From positions 1 to 20,905 of the forward strand of contig CAJULR010000037.1 of assembly GCA_910587375.1 (NCBI GenBank): DNA of 20,905 nucleotides, in the 5' to 3' direction. Numbering within the stretch: position 1 is the first letter of the stretch; each line of letters starts with the position of its first letter. The translations under genes were made by a program, and so were the position numbers. Below are positions 7,215-13,450 of the stretch, piece after piece. The notes below the pieces were generated by a model, which was not told where the DNA came from, did no database searches, and saw only the letters and a list, made by a program, of their open reading frames with translations. Source of the DNA: Candidatus Gastranaerophilales bacterium (lineage in GTDB: Bacteria; Cyanobacteriota; Vampirovibrionia; Gastranaerophilales; Gastranaerophilaceae).

Positions 7215-7464
7215 CTTTATTCCTTCTAAAGAAATGAACAATCTTGTCGCGCCAAACTTTAAATGTACAGCCAATGCCCACAATTCCTGCCAAAATTACC
7301 TGTAAAATCATGCTCCCTGTGCCCGGGTCTAAATAGGCAAAAGCTCTTTCAGGACAAATGATTCCCGCCGCAAAAATTGCCGCAAGCAATAAAAAACAAT
7401 CCTTTAAAAAACGTTTGGTTTTTAAATCTTCAGTATATATATATATTAAACGCCCTGGTTTCAT
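7201..7464 (-). CDS. Small membrane protein with LDPGTGS motif
   Basis: 87 residues from ATG 7464 (AGAGAG 3-9 bases upstream). A GTG at 7515 would extend it by 17 residues, but that codon sits on the predicted -10 promoter box, so the shorter start is preferred. The protein has a polar head, a hydrophobic segment (about 22-42) ending in a possible signal cleavage region PERAFA, then AYLDPGTGSMILQ (about 43-55), a second membrane segment and a basic tail FRRNKDEQK. From memory, small proteins with Y-L-D-P-G-T-G-S are widespread, uncharacterised, and often next to sulfatase-like and methyltransferase genes, as here. It is the first gene of the operon. Function unknown; a membrane adaptor for the two enzymes is a guess. 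Confidence 0.75.
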   Translation of the reverse strand: MKPGRLIYIYTEDLKTKRFLKDCFLLLAAIFAAGIICPERAFAYLDPGTGSMILQVILAGIVGIGCTFKVWRDKIVHFFRRNKDEQK

Positions 7465-7505
7465 ATTCTCTCTCTTATTAATTTCTATCCTTAAGTTCAA
7501 CACTA

Positions 7506-7533
7506 ATTGTACCACGATTTAAAAACGTTTCAA
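7506..7533 (-). promoter_or_regulatory. Promoter of the LDPGTGS-methyltransferase-sulfatase operon
   Basis: On the minus strand TTGAAA (7533-7528), a 16-base spacer and TACAAT (7511-7506) give a good vegetative-type promoter. It lies between the end of the aldo/keto reductase gene and the first operon gene and puts transcription start about 35 bases before ATG 7464. Confidence 0.65.
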
Positions 7534-7535
7534 AA

Positions 7536-8684
7536 TCATTCCCCAAAAATTTCCAAAGCGCGTTCCATATTTTTCACAATCTCCACTTTAAACGGACATC
7601 TTTTTTCGCACGCACGACATTTCACACACTCGCTTGCCTTGTGTGAAAGCGCTTTATAATGTTCGCGTACAGTTTCCGGCACAAAGCCTTGCGCCAGCGC
7701 CAAATTTAAAAACTTTGTAACATTATGAACTTCAATTCCTTTGGGGCAGGGCGCACAGTGTCCGCAATACATGCAATGCCCTTCCCAGCTTATCTTTGGA
7801 AAGCTTGAAAGCGTCTTTGCATAGTCTTTTTCAGAATCGGAGGCCGTTTCATATAAAAGTGCATTTTTTAACTCTTCAATTTTTCTTGCCCCGCAAAGAA
7901 CCGTCCCGACAGCAGGGCGCGTCAAGGCATAATGAATACACTGAATTGGCGTAAGTGCAATTTTTGCAGGCGAAACTTCCGAATTTAAAAGGTCGCCCCC
8001 GCCAAAAGCCTTCATTACGGTAATCCCCACCCCAAGTTTTTCGCAGGTTTCGTATAAATTTTTCCTATCCTCATCCATATTTAAAAGCGGCTCATCATAC
8101 TTTTCCGGGTTCCAAAGCTGCTCTACATCTTCATCTGCAGGCTGCATATCATAACACGGGTTAACAGAAAACATTAAAACATCAATCAGCCCGCTTTCAA
8201 CTGCACGCCTTGCAACAACAGGGTTGTGGCTGCTCATCCCGACACAGCCGATTTTGCCCTCTTGTTTTAATTCCTGCACATATTTAATAATTTCACCGTT
8301 TAAAATCCCGTCTAAATCATCCATAGAATCCACATAATGAATCATTCCAATGTCGATAAAATCAACATCAAGCTCTGAAAGCATAGTATCAAAGCCCTTT
8401 TTGACTTCATCAATCTTTCTTGTCCTTTTATATTGCCCGTTTTCCCAAACAGAACAAATGTGCGACTGGAGAATGAATTTTTCCCTTCTGCCTTTTATTG
8501 CAAGGCCAAGGCCGCGGCGCACCTTAGGGTTTGAAGTATAAAGATCAATACAGTTTACCCCGTTTTCCTCCATAACATCCACAAACGCCTTGATTTCTTC
8601 ATCCGTTTTATCGACAAACCCTTCGCAGCCCATGCCAATTTCGCCAACCACAAGGCCACATCTTCCAAGTTTTCTAAAATTCAT
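7536..8684 (-). CDS. Aldo/keto reductase with C-terminal 4Fe-4S ferredoxin domain
   Basis: 382 residues. The N-terminal TIM barrel (about 1-290) carries the aldo/keto reductase pattern: MGCEGF (18-23), NCIDLYTSNP (44-53, with Asp47 and Tyr49 at the usual catalytic places), ILQSHI (71-76), IGCVGMSSHNP (145-155) and GVGITVMKAFGGG (218-230). The C-terminus has two cysteine clusters, C304-x2-C307-x2-C310-x2-C313-P and C353-x2-C356-x2-C359-x3-C363-P, which match a two-cluster 4Fe-4S domain. Such fused reductases probably take electrons through the clusters, but natural substrates are mostly unknown. It follows the acetyltransferase gene by 9 bases, and its ribosome site AGTAGGG overlaps that gene's stop, so the two form an operon. 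Confidence 0.9.
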   Translation of the reverse strand: MNFRKLGRCGLVVGEIGMGCEGFVDKTDEEIKAFVDVMEENGVNCIDLYTSNPKVRRGLGLAIKGRREKFILQSHICSVWENGQYKRTRKIDEVKKGFDTMLSELDVDFIDIGMIHYVDSMDDLDGILNGEIIKYVQELKQEGKIGCVGMSSHNPVVARRAVESGLIDVLMFSVNPCYDMQPADEDVEQLWNPEKYDEPLLNMDEDRKNLYETCEKLGVGITVMKAFGGGDLLNSEVSPAKIALTPIQCIHYALTRPAVGTVLCGARKIEELKNALLYETASDSEKDYAKTLSSFPKISWEGHCMYCGHCAPCPKGIEVHNVTKFLNLALAQGFVPETVREHYKALSHKASECVKCRACEKRCPFKVEIVKNMERALEIFGE

Positions 8685-8693
8685 TATTTTTCC

Positions 8694-9239
8694 CTACTTT
8701 TTAAATCTTTCTCCGTCTAAATATTTTATCACCTTGGCAGGGTTTCCGACAACAACGGCATTATCCGGCACATCCTTTGTCACAACAGAACACGCGCCAA
8801 CTATCGCATTTTCCCCAATTGTCACCCCCGGTAAAATTGTAACATTTGCTCCAATCCACACATTTTTCTTTATATGCACAGGTTTACAGGTGATAACGGG
8901 TCTGTCATAAAAATCATGGTTGTTTGTTAAAATTGTACAATTTATCGCAACAAGCGTATTATCTTCAATCGTAAGACCGCCTGAAGACATACATTTAAAC
9001 CCGTTCATTAAAACAATTCCCTTGCCAAGTTTCACCGTGTTTCCAAGCAAAGTAAAAACGGGCGGGTTAATTATCGTAGTTTTATCCACGCCGTTTGTAA
9101 ACAATTCTTCAATTAACTCTCTGCATTTTGGGTCAGTAGGCATTGTGTTATTAATCTTAAAACAAAGCTCTGACGCCCTTTTCATCTCTTTTTCGCGCGC
9201 TTCATCAGGAATTCTTAAATCAATTCTAACTTCTTCCAT
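8694..9239 (-). CDS. Sugar O-acetyltransferase, maltose/galactoside acetyltransferase family
   Basis: Transfers acetyl from acetyl-CoA to a sugar or related hydroxyl acceptor. The 181 residues form a left-handed beta-helix protein: hexapeptide repeats run from about residue 67 to 165, for example VWIGANVTILPGVTIGENAIVGACSV in its last turns, and the family's catalytic histidine is in TNNHDFYDRP (His108). The N-terminal helical part (about 10-50) matches the maltose acetyltransferase N-domain, although the usual first residues are shorter. It ends VVVGNPAKVIKYL, standard for the fold. AAAGGA lies about 7 bases before ATG. It is first in an operon with the ferredoxin-type aldo/keto reductase and has its own promoter at 9283-9311. 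The true acceptor cannot be read from the sequence. Confidence 0.88.
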   Translation of the reverse strand: MEEVRIDLRIPDEAREKEMKRASELCFKINNTMPTDPKCRELIEELFTNGVDKTTIINPPVFTLLGNTVKLGKGIVLMNGFKCMSSGGLTIEDNTLVAINCTILTNNHDFYDRPVITCKPVHIKKNVWIGANVTILPGVTIGENAIVGACSVVTKDVPDNAVVVGNPAKVIKYLDGERFKK

Positions 9240-9282
9240 TTTTATATCCTTTTTAAAATCCTTCTTAATTATCTTTAAAAAT

Positions 9283-9311
9283 TTTACAATGTGGAGTTAG
9301 CTCCAAGTCAA
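9283..9311 (-). promoter_or_regulatory. Promoter of the acetyltransferase-reductase operon with dyad in the spacer
   Basis: On the minus strand TTGACT (9311-9306), 17 bases, then TGTAAA (9288-9283). The spacer is occupied by the perfect dyad TGGAG-N4-CTCCA (9292-9305), a candidate operator. Which regulator would bind is unknown. Confidence 0.5.
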
Positions 9312-9344
9312 TCCCTCGTTTCTTGTCCGCAAACAATAGCTTCC

Positions 9345-9373
9345 TTGCTTCATAAAAAAGAATTTGTTATCAT
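9345..9373 (+). promoter_or_regulatory. Promoter of the ogt-type gene
   Basis: TTGCTT (9345-9350), 17-base spacer, TATCAT (9368-9373), leading to a short untranslated leader with GCGGAG ahead of ATG 9396. Divergent from the acetyltransferase promoter. Confidence 0.55.
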
Positions 9374-9395
9374 TTTTTAAGAGCGGAGAAATTTA

Positions 9396-9896
9396 ATGAC
9401 CGAATTTTTCAAAACAGAATATAATTCGCCCATAGGAAAGCTCACCCTTGTTTCAGACGGCAAAAGCCTTACAGGGCTTTACATTGAAGGGCAGAAATAT
9501 TTTAATTGTCCAAAAAATGCAAACCAAAAAGATGATTTAACCATTTTTTGCAACGCTAAAAATTGGCTTAACGATTATTTTAAAGGCAAAAACCCTTCAG
9601 TTTCCTTGCCTTTGGCGCCTTTTGGAAGCGAATTTGGAAAAGAAATTTGGAAAATTTTACAAAAAATTCCATACGGAAAAACCACAACCTATGGCGAAAT
9701 TGCAGAACAAATCGCCAAAAAACGGGGGCTTAAAAAAATGTCCGCACAGGCTGTCGGCGGGGCAGTCGGGCATAACCCGATTTCAATTATTATCCCCTGC
9801 CACAGAGTTTTAGGGAAAAACGGCGCCCTTACAGGCTATAATGGCGGCATAGACAAAAAAATCACACTCCTAAAGCTTGAAGGAACCCTGCAATAA
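9396..9896 (+). CDS. ogt: Methylated-DNA--protein-cysteine S-methyltransferase
   Basis: Suicide repair protein that moves the alkyl group of O6-methylguanine (or O4-methylthymine) in DNA onto its own cysteine. The 166 residues have the N-terminal ribonuclease-H-like domain (SPIGKLTLVSDG, 11-22) and the DNA-binding domain with FGKEIWKILQKIPYGKTTTYGEIA (80-103, only key residues matter: Tyr99 and the helix-turn-helix after it), AQAVGGAVGHNP (117-128) and the active site IIPCHRV (132-138) with Cys135. The usual Arg finger of the recognition helix (often R-A-V-G) reads Q-A-V-G here. Size and absence of an AdaA domain make it an Ogt-type protein. It has its own promoter and ends before a hairpin at 9935-9987. 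Confidence 0.95.
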   Translation: MTEFFKTEYNSPIGKLTLVSDGKSLTGLYIEGQKYFNCPKNANQKDDLTIFCNAKNWLNDYFKGKNPSVSLPLAPFGSEFGKEIWKILQKIPYGKTTTYGEIAEQIAKKRGLKKMSAQAVGGAVGHNPISIIIPCHRVLGKNGALTGYNGGIDKKITLLKLEGTLQ

Positions 9897-9934
9897 ACTT
9901 CCGGGGCAACCCACAAAAACACCTAAAAACAAAA

Positions 9935-9987
9935 TGGCGGCTCTAAACATCAAAAAGCTAAGCTTTTTATTGTCCTTATGGCCGCCA
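9935..9987. terminator. Nested hairpin between convergent genes, probable bidirectional terminator
   Basis: Outer arms TGGCGGC / GCCGCCA (9935-9941 and 9981-9987) enclose an inner hairpin AAAAAGC-TAA-GCTTTTT (9952-9968), with the same centre. The inner stem is flanked by T residues on either strand, so it could terminate both ogt (+) and the NTF2-like gene (-). The design recalls, in miniature, the concentric element at 3753-3949. Confidence 0.45.
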
Positions 9988-10009
9988 AATTCAGTCAACT
10001 TTATGCCTT

Positions 10010-10387
10010 TTAATTTTGCGTCAAAGTGTCATAAACCTTTGCAACAATTTTCCATTCACCGTTAATTTTGTTCAAATTCAAAACATCAGTGAATTTATAC
10101 CCATGCCAGTTGTCTTCAATCACCCTTACAACGGCAATCGTCTTTTCAAGCGCCAAAACATCAACGCGCGCGATGTAATCTTCGCCAACAGGGCCCATTT
10201 TGTCAATTGTATTATAAAATTCCTGGATGTCGCCCGATTGATAAGTTTCTTCGTTTAATTGCCCAAAAAACACGGCTTTTTCGTAAAAATATGGTTTCAC
10301 AATTTCGCTTTTACCATTTTTTACAGCCTCAATAAATTTCCAGGCAACCGCTTCAACTGCGTTAAATTCCTTAATATCATCCCTCAT
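10010..10387 (-). CDS. NTF2-like (SnoaL/lumazine-binding-like) small protein
   Basis: 125 residues without signal peptide. The layout is that of the NTF2-like cone fold: an N-terminal helix VEAVAWKFIEAVKNG (11-25), then KPYFYEKAVFFG, a helix with FYNTIDKMGPVG, and three C-terminal strands (IARVDVLALE, IAVVRVIEDNWHG, FTDVLNLNKINGEWKIVAKVYD). The ending W-K-I-V-A-K-x-Y is typical for this superfamily. Members are either small isomerase/hydrolase-like enzymes or plain ligand-binding domains; I cannot pick a substrate. AAAGGAG lies 5 bases before ATG. It is divergent from an HxlR-type regulator, which commonly controls its neighbour, so it may take part in a response to a reactive or toxic compound. 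That role is inference. Confidence 0.75.
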   Translation of the reverse strand: MRDDIKEFNAVEAVAWKFIEAVKNGKSEIVKPYFYEKAVFFGQLNEETYQSGDIQEFYNTIDKMGPVGEDYIARVDVLALEKTIAVVRVIEDNWHGYKFTDVLNLNKINGEWKIVAKVYDTLTQN

Positions 10388-10411
10388 TTAAAGCTCCTTT
10401 CTTTTATTTTT

Positions 10412-10440
10412 ATGTTATATTAATAGGGTAAAAAATTCAA
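10412..10440 (-). promoter_or_regulatory. Promoter of the NTF2-like gene
   Basis: On the minus strand TTGAAT (10440-10435), 17 bases, TAACAT (10417-10412). The first GGTAAAAAA repeat (10427-10435) overlaps its spacer and -35 box, consistent with repression by the neighbouring HxlR protein. Confidence 0.45.
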
Positions 10441-10468
10441 GTACGGTAAAAAAGGTAACTGTAAAAAA
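10427..10468. promoter_or_regulatory. Candidate HxlR operator repeats
   Basis: GGTAAAAAA occurs at 10427-10435 and 10445-10453, 18 bp apart, and a partial copy GTAAAAAA ends at the HxlR start codon (10461-10468). AGTAC (10440-10444) and GTAACT (10455-10460) also form a loose inverted pair. The position between two divergent genes suits autoregulation, but no binding site consensus was checked. Confidence 0.35.
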
Positions 10469-10806
10469 TGAAAGAAAAAGACTGCCTAAAAGAGGTTGAA
10501 AGCTTTGATAAAACCGGGTTTAACCACACTCTTGCGCTCATTGGCGGAAAATATAAATTAACCATCCTCTATGCCATATACCGCCATAAAATTATAAGGT
10601 TTAACAGCCTGCAAAGATATCTCGCCCCAATTTCCCACAAAACCTTAAGTGCTGCCCTAAAAGAGCTTGAGGCAGACGGCCTGATTACAAGAAAAGAATA
10701 TCCGCAAATTCCCCCAAAGGTTGAATATTCGCTTTCAGACAAAGGAAAATCTTTCATCCCCGTCCTATATGCAATGTGCGACTGGGGCGAAAAACAGATG
10801 GAATAG
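10468..10806 (+). CDS. HxlR-family (YodB-like) winged-helix transcriptional regulator
   Basis: 112 residues, whole-length HxlR domain. Typical elements are LALIGGKYKLTILYAI (22-37), the recognition region RFNSLQRYLAPISHKTLSAALKELEADGLI (44-73, usual form R-F-x-E-L-x-R-x-I-x-G-I-S-x-K-x-L), the wing RKEYPQIPPKVEYSLSDKG (75-93) and the C-terminal dimer helix with MCDWG (103-107). Many members sense electrophiles or oxidants through cysteines. Here Cys6 is at the place of the sensing Cys6 of Bacillus subtilis YodB and Cys104 lies near its C-terminal cysteines, so a thiol switch is possible. Only a weak AAGGT precedes the start. It converges with the XRE gene after one base. Confidence 0.92.
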   Translation: MKEKDCLKEVESFDKTGFNHTLALIGGKYKLTILYAIYRHKIIRFNSLQRYLAPISHKTLSAALKELEADGLITRKEYPQIPPKVEYSLSDKGKSFIPVLYAMCDWGEKQME

Positions 10807-10807
10807 C

Positions 10808-11128
10808 TTATATTACAGAATCCAAATAGGCATAAATTTGCTTTAGTTTTTCATTATCATTTTTTACAATTTGAATCTTTTTGTTAATTAATTTCAGCAA
10901 ATCTTCATTTTTTACAGCTTCACTAAAATTAAACATTTCTTTTGGGGCAACATCAAGCACTTTAGCAAGCTTTTCAAGCGTTTCATAGGATGGAAAACTT
11001 TTGCCGGTTTCAATATAGCTAAGAGAATTTACGTTAATGTCGCACATCTCGGCAAGCTTTTCTTGGGACAGGCTTTTATATTTTCTTAATTGGGCTATTC
11101 TTCTTCCAAATTGTTTTTTAGTTTCCAC
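10808..11128 (-). CDS. XRE-family helix-turn-helix regulator (second of tandem pair)
   Basis: 106 residues from a GTG start; no ATG is available in the early part of the frame. The HTH domain (about 7-66) reads FGRRIAQLRKYKSLSQEKLA, then MCDINVNSLSYIETGKSFPS and LEKLAKVLDVAPKEMF: the five-helix lambda-repressor type fold with the usual Q-E-x-L-A and I-E-x-G-x-x-x-P signatures. The C-terminal 40 residues are Lys/Asn-rich and helical (probably dimerisation). It is a paralogue of the protein encoded at 11176-11514, which lies 47 bases upstream on the same strand, so they are likely one transcript. AGGT lies about 8 bases before GTG. Targets are unknown. Confidence 0.88.
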   Translation of the reverse strand: METKKQFGRRIAQLRKYKSLSQEKLAEMCDINVNSLSYIETGKSFPSYETLEKLAKVLDVAPKEMFNFSEAVKNEDLLKLINKKIQIVKNDNEKLKQIYAYLDSVI

Positions 11129-11175
11129 ACTTTTTACCTATTGCATATAATTTATATCAACACACAAATACGTGC

Positions 11176-11514
11176 TTATAAATTAATCAAATTTTTCAAA
11201 AAATTATAAAGAGCGACGGTTTTGACTTTATCACTTTTAATTACTTCGCTCATTTTATCTATACCATTTTGCATATCTTCAATATTGATTTCACATTTTG
11301 TAAAATCGAATAAGTCATTTACAGTAATCCCAAAGACATTTGATATTTTTATTAAAGTTTCCATCCTTGGAAACCTGTTGCCGGTTTCAATAAGTGAAAC
11401 TGCATGTGGCGTTATATCGCACATTTCAGCTAAACTTTCCTGGGATAATTTTCTTGAAAGCCTCAAATCGGCTATTCTCCGTCCAAAAGTTACCGTAAAA
11501 TCCGTTTTCTTCAC
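11176..11514 (-). CDS. XRE-family helix-turn-helix regulator (first of tandem pair)
   Basis: 112 residues from GTG 11514, with AAGGA 8 bases upstream. HTH domain at about 10-70: FGRRIADLRLSRKLSQESLA, MCDITPHAVSLIETGNRFPR and LIKISNVFGITVNDLFDF. It shares FGRRIA-x-LR, LSQE-x-LAEMCDI and IETG-x-x-FP with the next gene, so the pair arose by duplication. The recognition-helix region differs (TPHAVSLIE against NVNSLSYIE), so the two may read different sites. The C-terminal tail is helical and ends YNFLKNLINL, parallel to IYAYLDSVI in the paralogue. A divergent small gene starts at 11706, and paired dyads between them (11562-11603) are candidate operators. Confidence 0.88.
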   Translation of the reverse strand: MKKTDFTVTFGRRIADLRLSRKLSQESLAEMCDITPHAVSLIETGNRFPRMETLIKISNVFGITVNDLFDFTKCEINIEDMQNGIDKMSEVIKSDKVKTVALYNFLKNLINL

Positions 11515-11561
11515 TACAAAATTCCTTATAGTTTTATGCTAAATAAAACGCTCTTTTGTAG

Positions 11562-11603
11562 TAACTAACAATTAGTTATTGTATAATATAACTATTTGTT
11601 ATA
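11562..11603. promoter_or_regulatory. Paired palindromic operators in the divergent XRE control region
   Basis: Two 17-bp dyads: TAACTAACAATTAGTTA (11562-11578) and TATAACTATTTGTTATA (11587-11603). Both contain TAAC-N5-GTTA (11566-11578 and 11589-11601), 23 bp apart. A third dyad TAGTTAT-N8-ATAACTA (11573-11594) bridges them and is centred on TATAAT (11582-11587), a likely plus-strand -10 box. No good -35 is seen. The layout suits one or both XRE proteins repressing this divergent region. Confidence 0.55.
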
Positions 11604-11650
11604 GAATATAAATAAATGTTTGCGTAAATAAATTTAATTCCAAACAGTCT

Positions 11651-11694
11651 AAGAGCAGAAGCCCTATCTTGCATATTAAAAACCTTCTGCTCTT
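11651..11694 (+). promoter_or_regulatory. Leader hairpin directly before a small gene
   Basis: Perfect 11-bp inverted repeat AAGAGCAGAAG / CTTCTGCTCTT (11651-11661 and 11684-11694) with a 22-base loop, ending 11 bases before ATG 11706. The tail CTTTAAAAAG is not a strong T-run, so translational control or partial attenuation is more likely than simple termination. It also covers the place where a ribosome site would be expected. Confidence 0.5.
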
Positions 11695-11705
11695 CTTTAA
11701 AAAGT

Positions 11706-11942
11706 ATGAACAATAAAAATCTAAAATATTATAAAAACATTGAAAAAAATTATGATTTTGACAAACTAAACCCAAAAAGTATTGAGCTTTTTGAAATGGT
11801 TCATAAATATCAATTTTATGGGAAAAGAGCCCAAACACTTTATTTAAAACTTGTATATAAAATTGGCCAAATTATAACCCTGCACCTTGCCAAAAAAGAA
11901 AGTGCCGGCGCATTGAAAAACAAAAAACAAGCATTTTTATGA
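11706..11942 (+). CDS. Small basic hypothetical protein divergent from the XRE pair
   Basis: 78 residues, Lys- and Tyr-rich (MNNKNLKYYKNIEKNYDFDK at the start), with one amphipathic to hydrophobic stretch LYLKLVYKIGQIITLHLA (45-62) and a basic tail. I do not recognise a family. No Shine-Dalgarno sequence precedes the ATG; a hairpin sits there instead. The reading frame is supported by its position: it is preceded by paired operator-like dyads and followed 12 bases later by the antiporter gene. It might be an effector or toxin-like peptide held off by the XRE proteins, a short leader gene for the antiporter, or spurious. Only the open frame itself is observed. Confidence 0.45.
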   Translation: MNNKNLKYYKNIEKNYDFDKLNPKSIELFEMVHKYQFYGKRAQTLYLKLVYKIGQIITLHLAKKESAGALKNKKQAFL

Positions 11943-11954
11943 TACTATTTTCAT

Positions 11955-13319
11955 ATGGAAGTACTGTTTAACCCTGTCTTAATATCTGTCATAATCCTTT
12001 GTCTTTTGTGCGTTTTCAAGGTTAACGTTTTGTTTTCCCTGATGATAAGCTCAATCATTGCAGGGTTAATTTCCAAAATGCCGATGGATAAAATTATGGG
12101 TTTATTCATCTCCGGCATGGGGCAAAACTCTGAAACTGCGCTAAGTTATATCCTTCTTGGAACGCTTGCCGCGGCGATGACCCACACAGGGCTTGCCAAA
12201 ATAATCGCAATTAAAATTTCATCATTCATCAAAAATAATAAATATCTTCTAATCGGGATTCTTGTTTTAATTTCAATAATGTCGCAAAACCTAATCCCCG
12301 TCCACATCGCCTTTATCCCGATTTTAATTCCGCCCCTTTTACCCTTAATGAACAGGTTAAAACTTGACAGAAGAATAATTTCCTGCTCTCTTGCCTTTGG
12401 CCTAAAAGCACCATACATCGCTATTCCTGCCGGTTTTGGGCTAATTTTTCAGGGGCTCATTGCAGACAACATGTCAAACAACGGAATGGAAGTTTTAAAG
12501 CAGGATGTCTGGAAATCCAGCTGGGTTTTGGGGTTTGCAATGTTCTTGGCGCTTTTGGCTGCAGTTTTTATAACCTACAGAAAACCAAGAGAATATACAA
12601 CGGTTAAAACCGGCACACAAAGCGGTTCTGCAGAAATTAAAAATTGCAAAGAAACAGATAATTTAGAAACTTCACCCAACACAACAAACGCCCCGACAGA
12701 TTTAAGATTTAAAAAAGAACACCTCATAACCCTTCTTGGCGCGGTAATCACCCTCGTTGTCCAGCTTTTAAGCGGCTCCTTGCCTTTGGGGGCGCTTTGC
12801 GGGCTTATCATAATTTTTGGCCTTCGCGCCGTTTCACACAAACATATGGATTTTCTAATTAACGAAGGCGTCGGCCTTATGGGCTACATTGCTTTTGTTA
12901 TGCTTGTTTGCGCAGGCTATGCCCTTGTTTTAAAAGAAACAGGCGGAATTGAAGGGCTTGTAAATTCAATTTTACCATTTGTTCAAAACTCTAAATTGCT
13001 CGCTGCTGCCGCAATGCTTTTTATAGGCTTAATTATAACAATCGGCATAGGCTCATCCTTTGGAACCATCCCGATTTTGGCGGTTCTTTTTATGCCTTTG
13101 TGCTTAAAACTTGGCTTTTCAACCCCCCAAAGCATAATCCTTCTTTGTGCAGCCTCTGCCCTTGGGGACGCAGGTTCGCCCGCTTCTGACACAACTTTAG
13201 GGCCCACAGCCGGCCTAAACACTGACGGACAACACAACCACATAAAAGACACCTGCATTCCAACATTCATACACTTTAACACCGCCCTCATCATCGCAGC
13301 CCTTATCGCAGTTTTATAA
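11955..13319 (+). CDS. NhaC/YuiF-type Na+/H+ antiporter family membrane protein
   Basis: 454 residues, about 10-12 membrane helices, belonging to the ion-transporter superfamily group that includes Bacillus YuiF and Haemophilus homologues annotated Na+/H+ antiporter; some of these are suspected amino-acid transporters. Recognisable parts are SYILLGTLAAAMTHTGLA (64-81), SQNLIPVHIAFIPILIPPLL (110-129), FGLKAPYIAIPAGFGLIFQG (148-167) and a conserved C-terminal stretch with GSPASDTTLGPTAGLN. A polar cytoplasmic loop of about 45 residues (208-255) splits the two halves and is longer and less conserved than I would expect. No Shine-Dalgarno sequence is present; TATGAT (11938-11943) close to the start could make a leaderless mRNA, or the gene may be translated by coupling to the small gene 12 bases upstream. 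The transported ion or solute is not determinable. Confidence 0.85.
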   Translation: MEVLFNPVLISVIILCLLCVFKVNVLFSLMISSIIAGLISKMPMDKIMGLFISGMGQNSETALSYILLGTLAAAMTHTGLAKIIAIKISSFIKNNKYLLIGILVLISIMSQNLIPVHIAFIPILIPPLLPLMNRLKLDRRIISCSLAFGLKAPYIAIPAGFGLIFQGLIADNMSNNGMEVLKQDVWKSSWVLGFAMFLALLAAVFITYRKPREYTTVKTGTQSGSAEIKNCKETDNLETSPNTTNAPTDLRFKKEHLITLLGAVITLVVQLLSGSLPLGALCGLIIIFGLRAVSHKHMDFLINEGVGLMGYIAFVMLVCAGYALVLKETGGIEGLVNSILPFVQNSKLLAAAAMLFIGLIITIGIGSSFGTIPILAVLFMPLCLKLGFSTPQSIILLCAASALGDAGSPASDTTLGPTAGLNTDGQHNHIKDTCIPTFIHFNTALIIAALIAVL

Positions 13320-13324
13320 TATAA

Positions 13325-13362
13325 AAAAGGGTGCATATTTAACAATCTCCACACACCCTTTT
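13325..13362 (+). terminator. Probable terminator after the antiporter gene
   Basis: Stem AAAAGGGTG / CACCCTTTT (13325-13333 and 13354-13362) with a 20-base loop, six bases after the antiporter stop codon. The T-run is short but the A-tract upstream and T-tract downstream are typical. Confidence 0.55.
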
Positions 13363-13450
13363 ATACCAAACTTTTTAACAAAATAGCAATTTTTTTTATT
13401 TATTATTTTTTATATATTTAACAAGGCACAACTGCAAGAAAAGGAATGCT

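Noticed and set aside
7215..7283. Longer start of the kinase-like/methyltransferase protein
   Set aside because: The added 23 residues overlap the LDPGTGS gene's coding part in another frame, whereas AGAAGGA sits 6 bases before the ATG at 7214.
11599..11838. 79-residue minus-strand frame over the small gene and XRE control region
   Set aside because: It covers the leader hairpin and operator side, is Phe/Cys-rich like antisense translation, and no ribosome site is seen.
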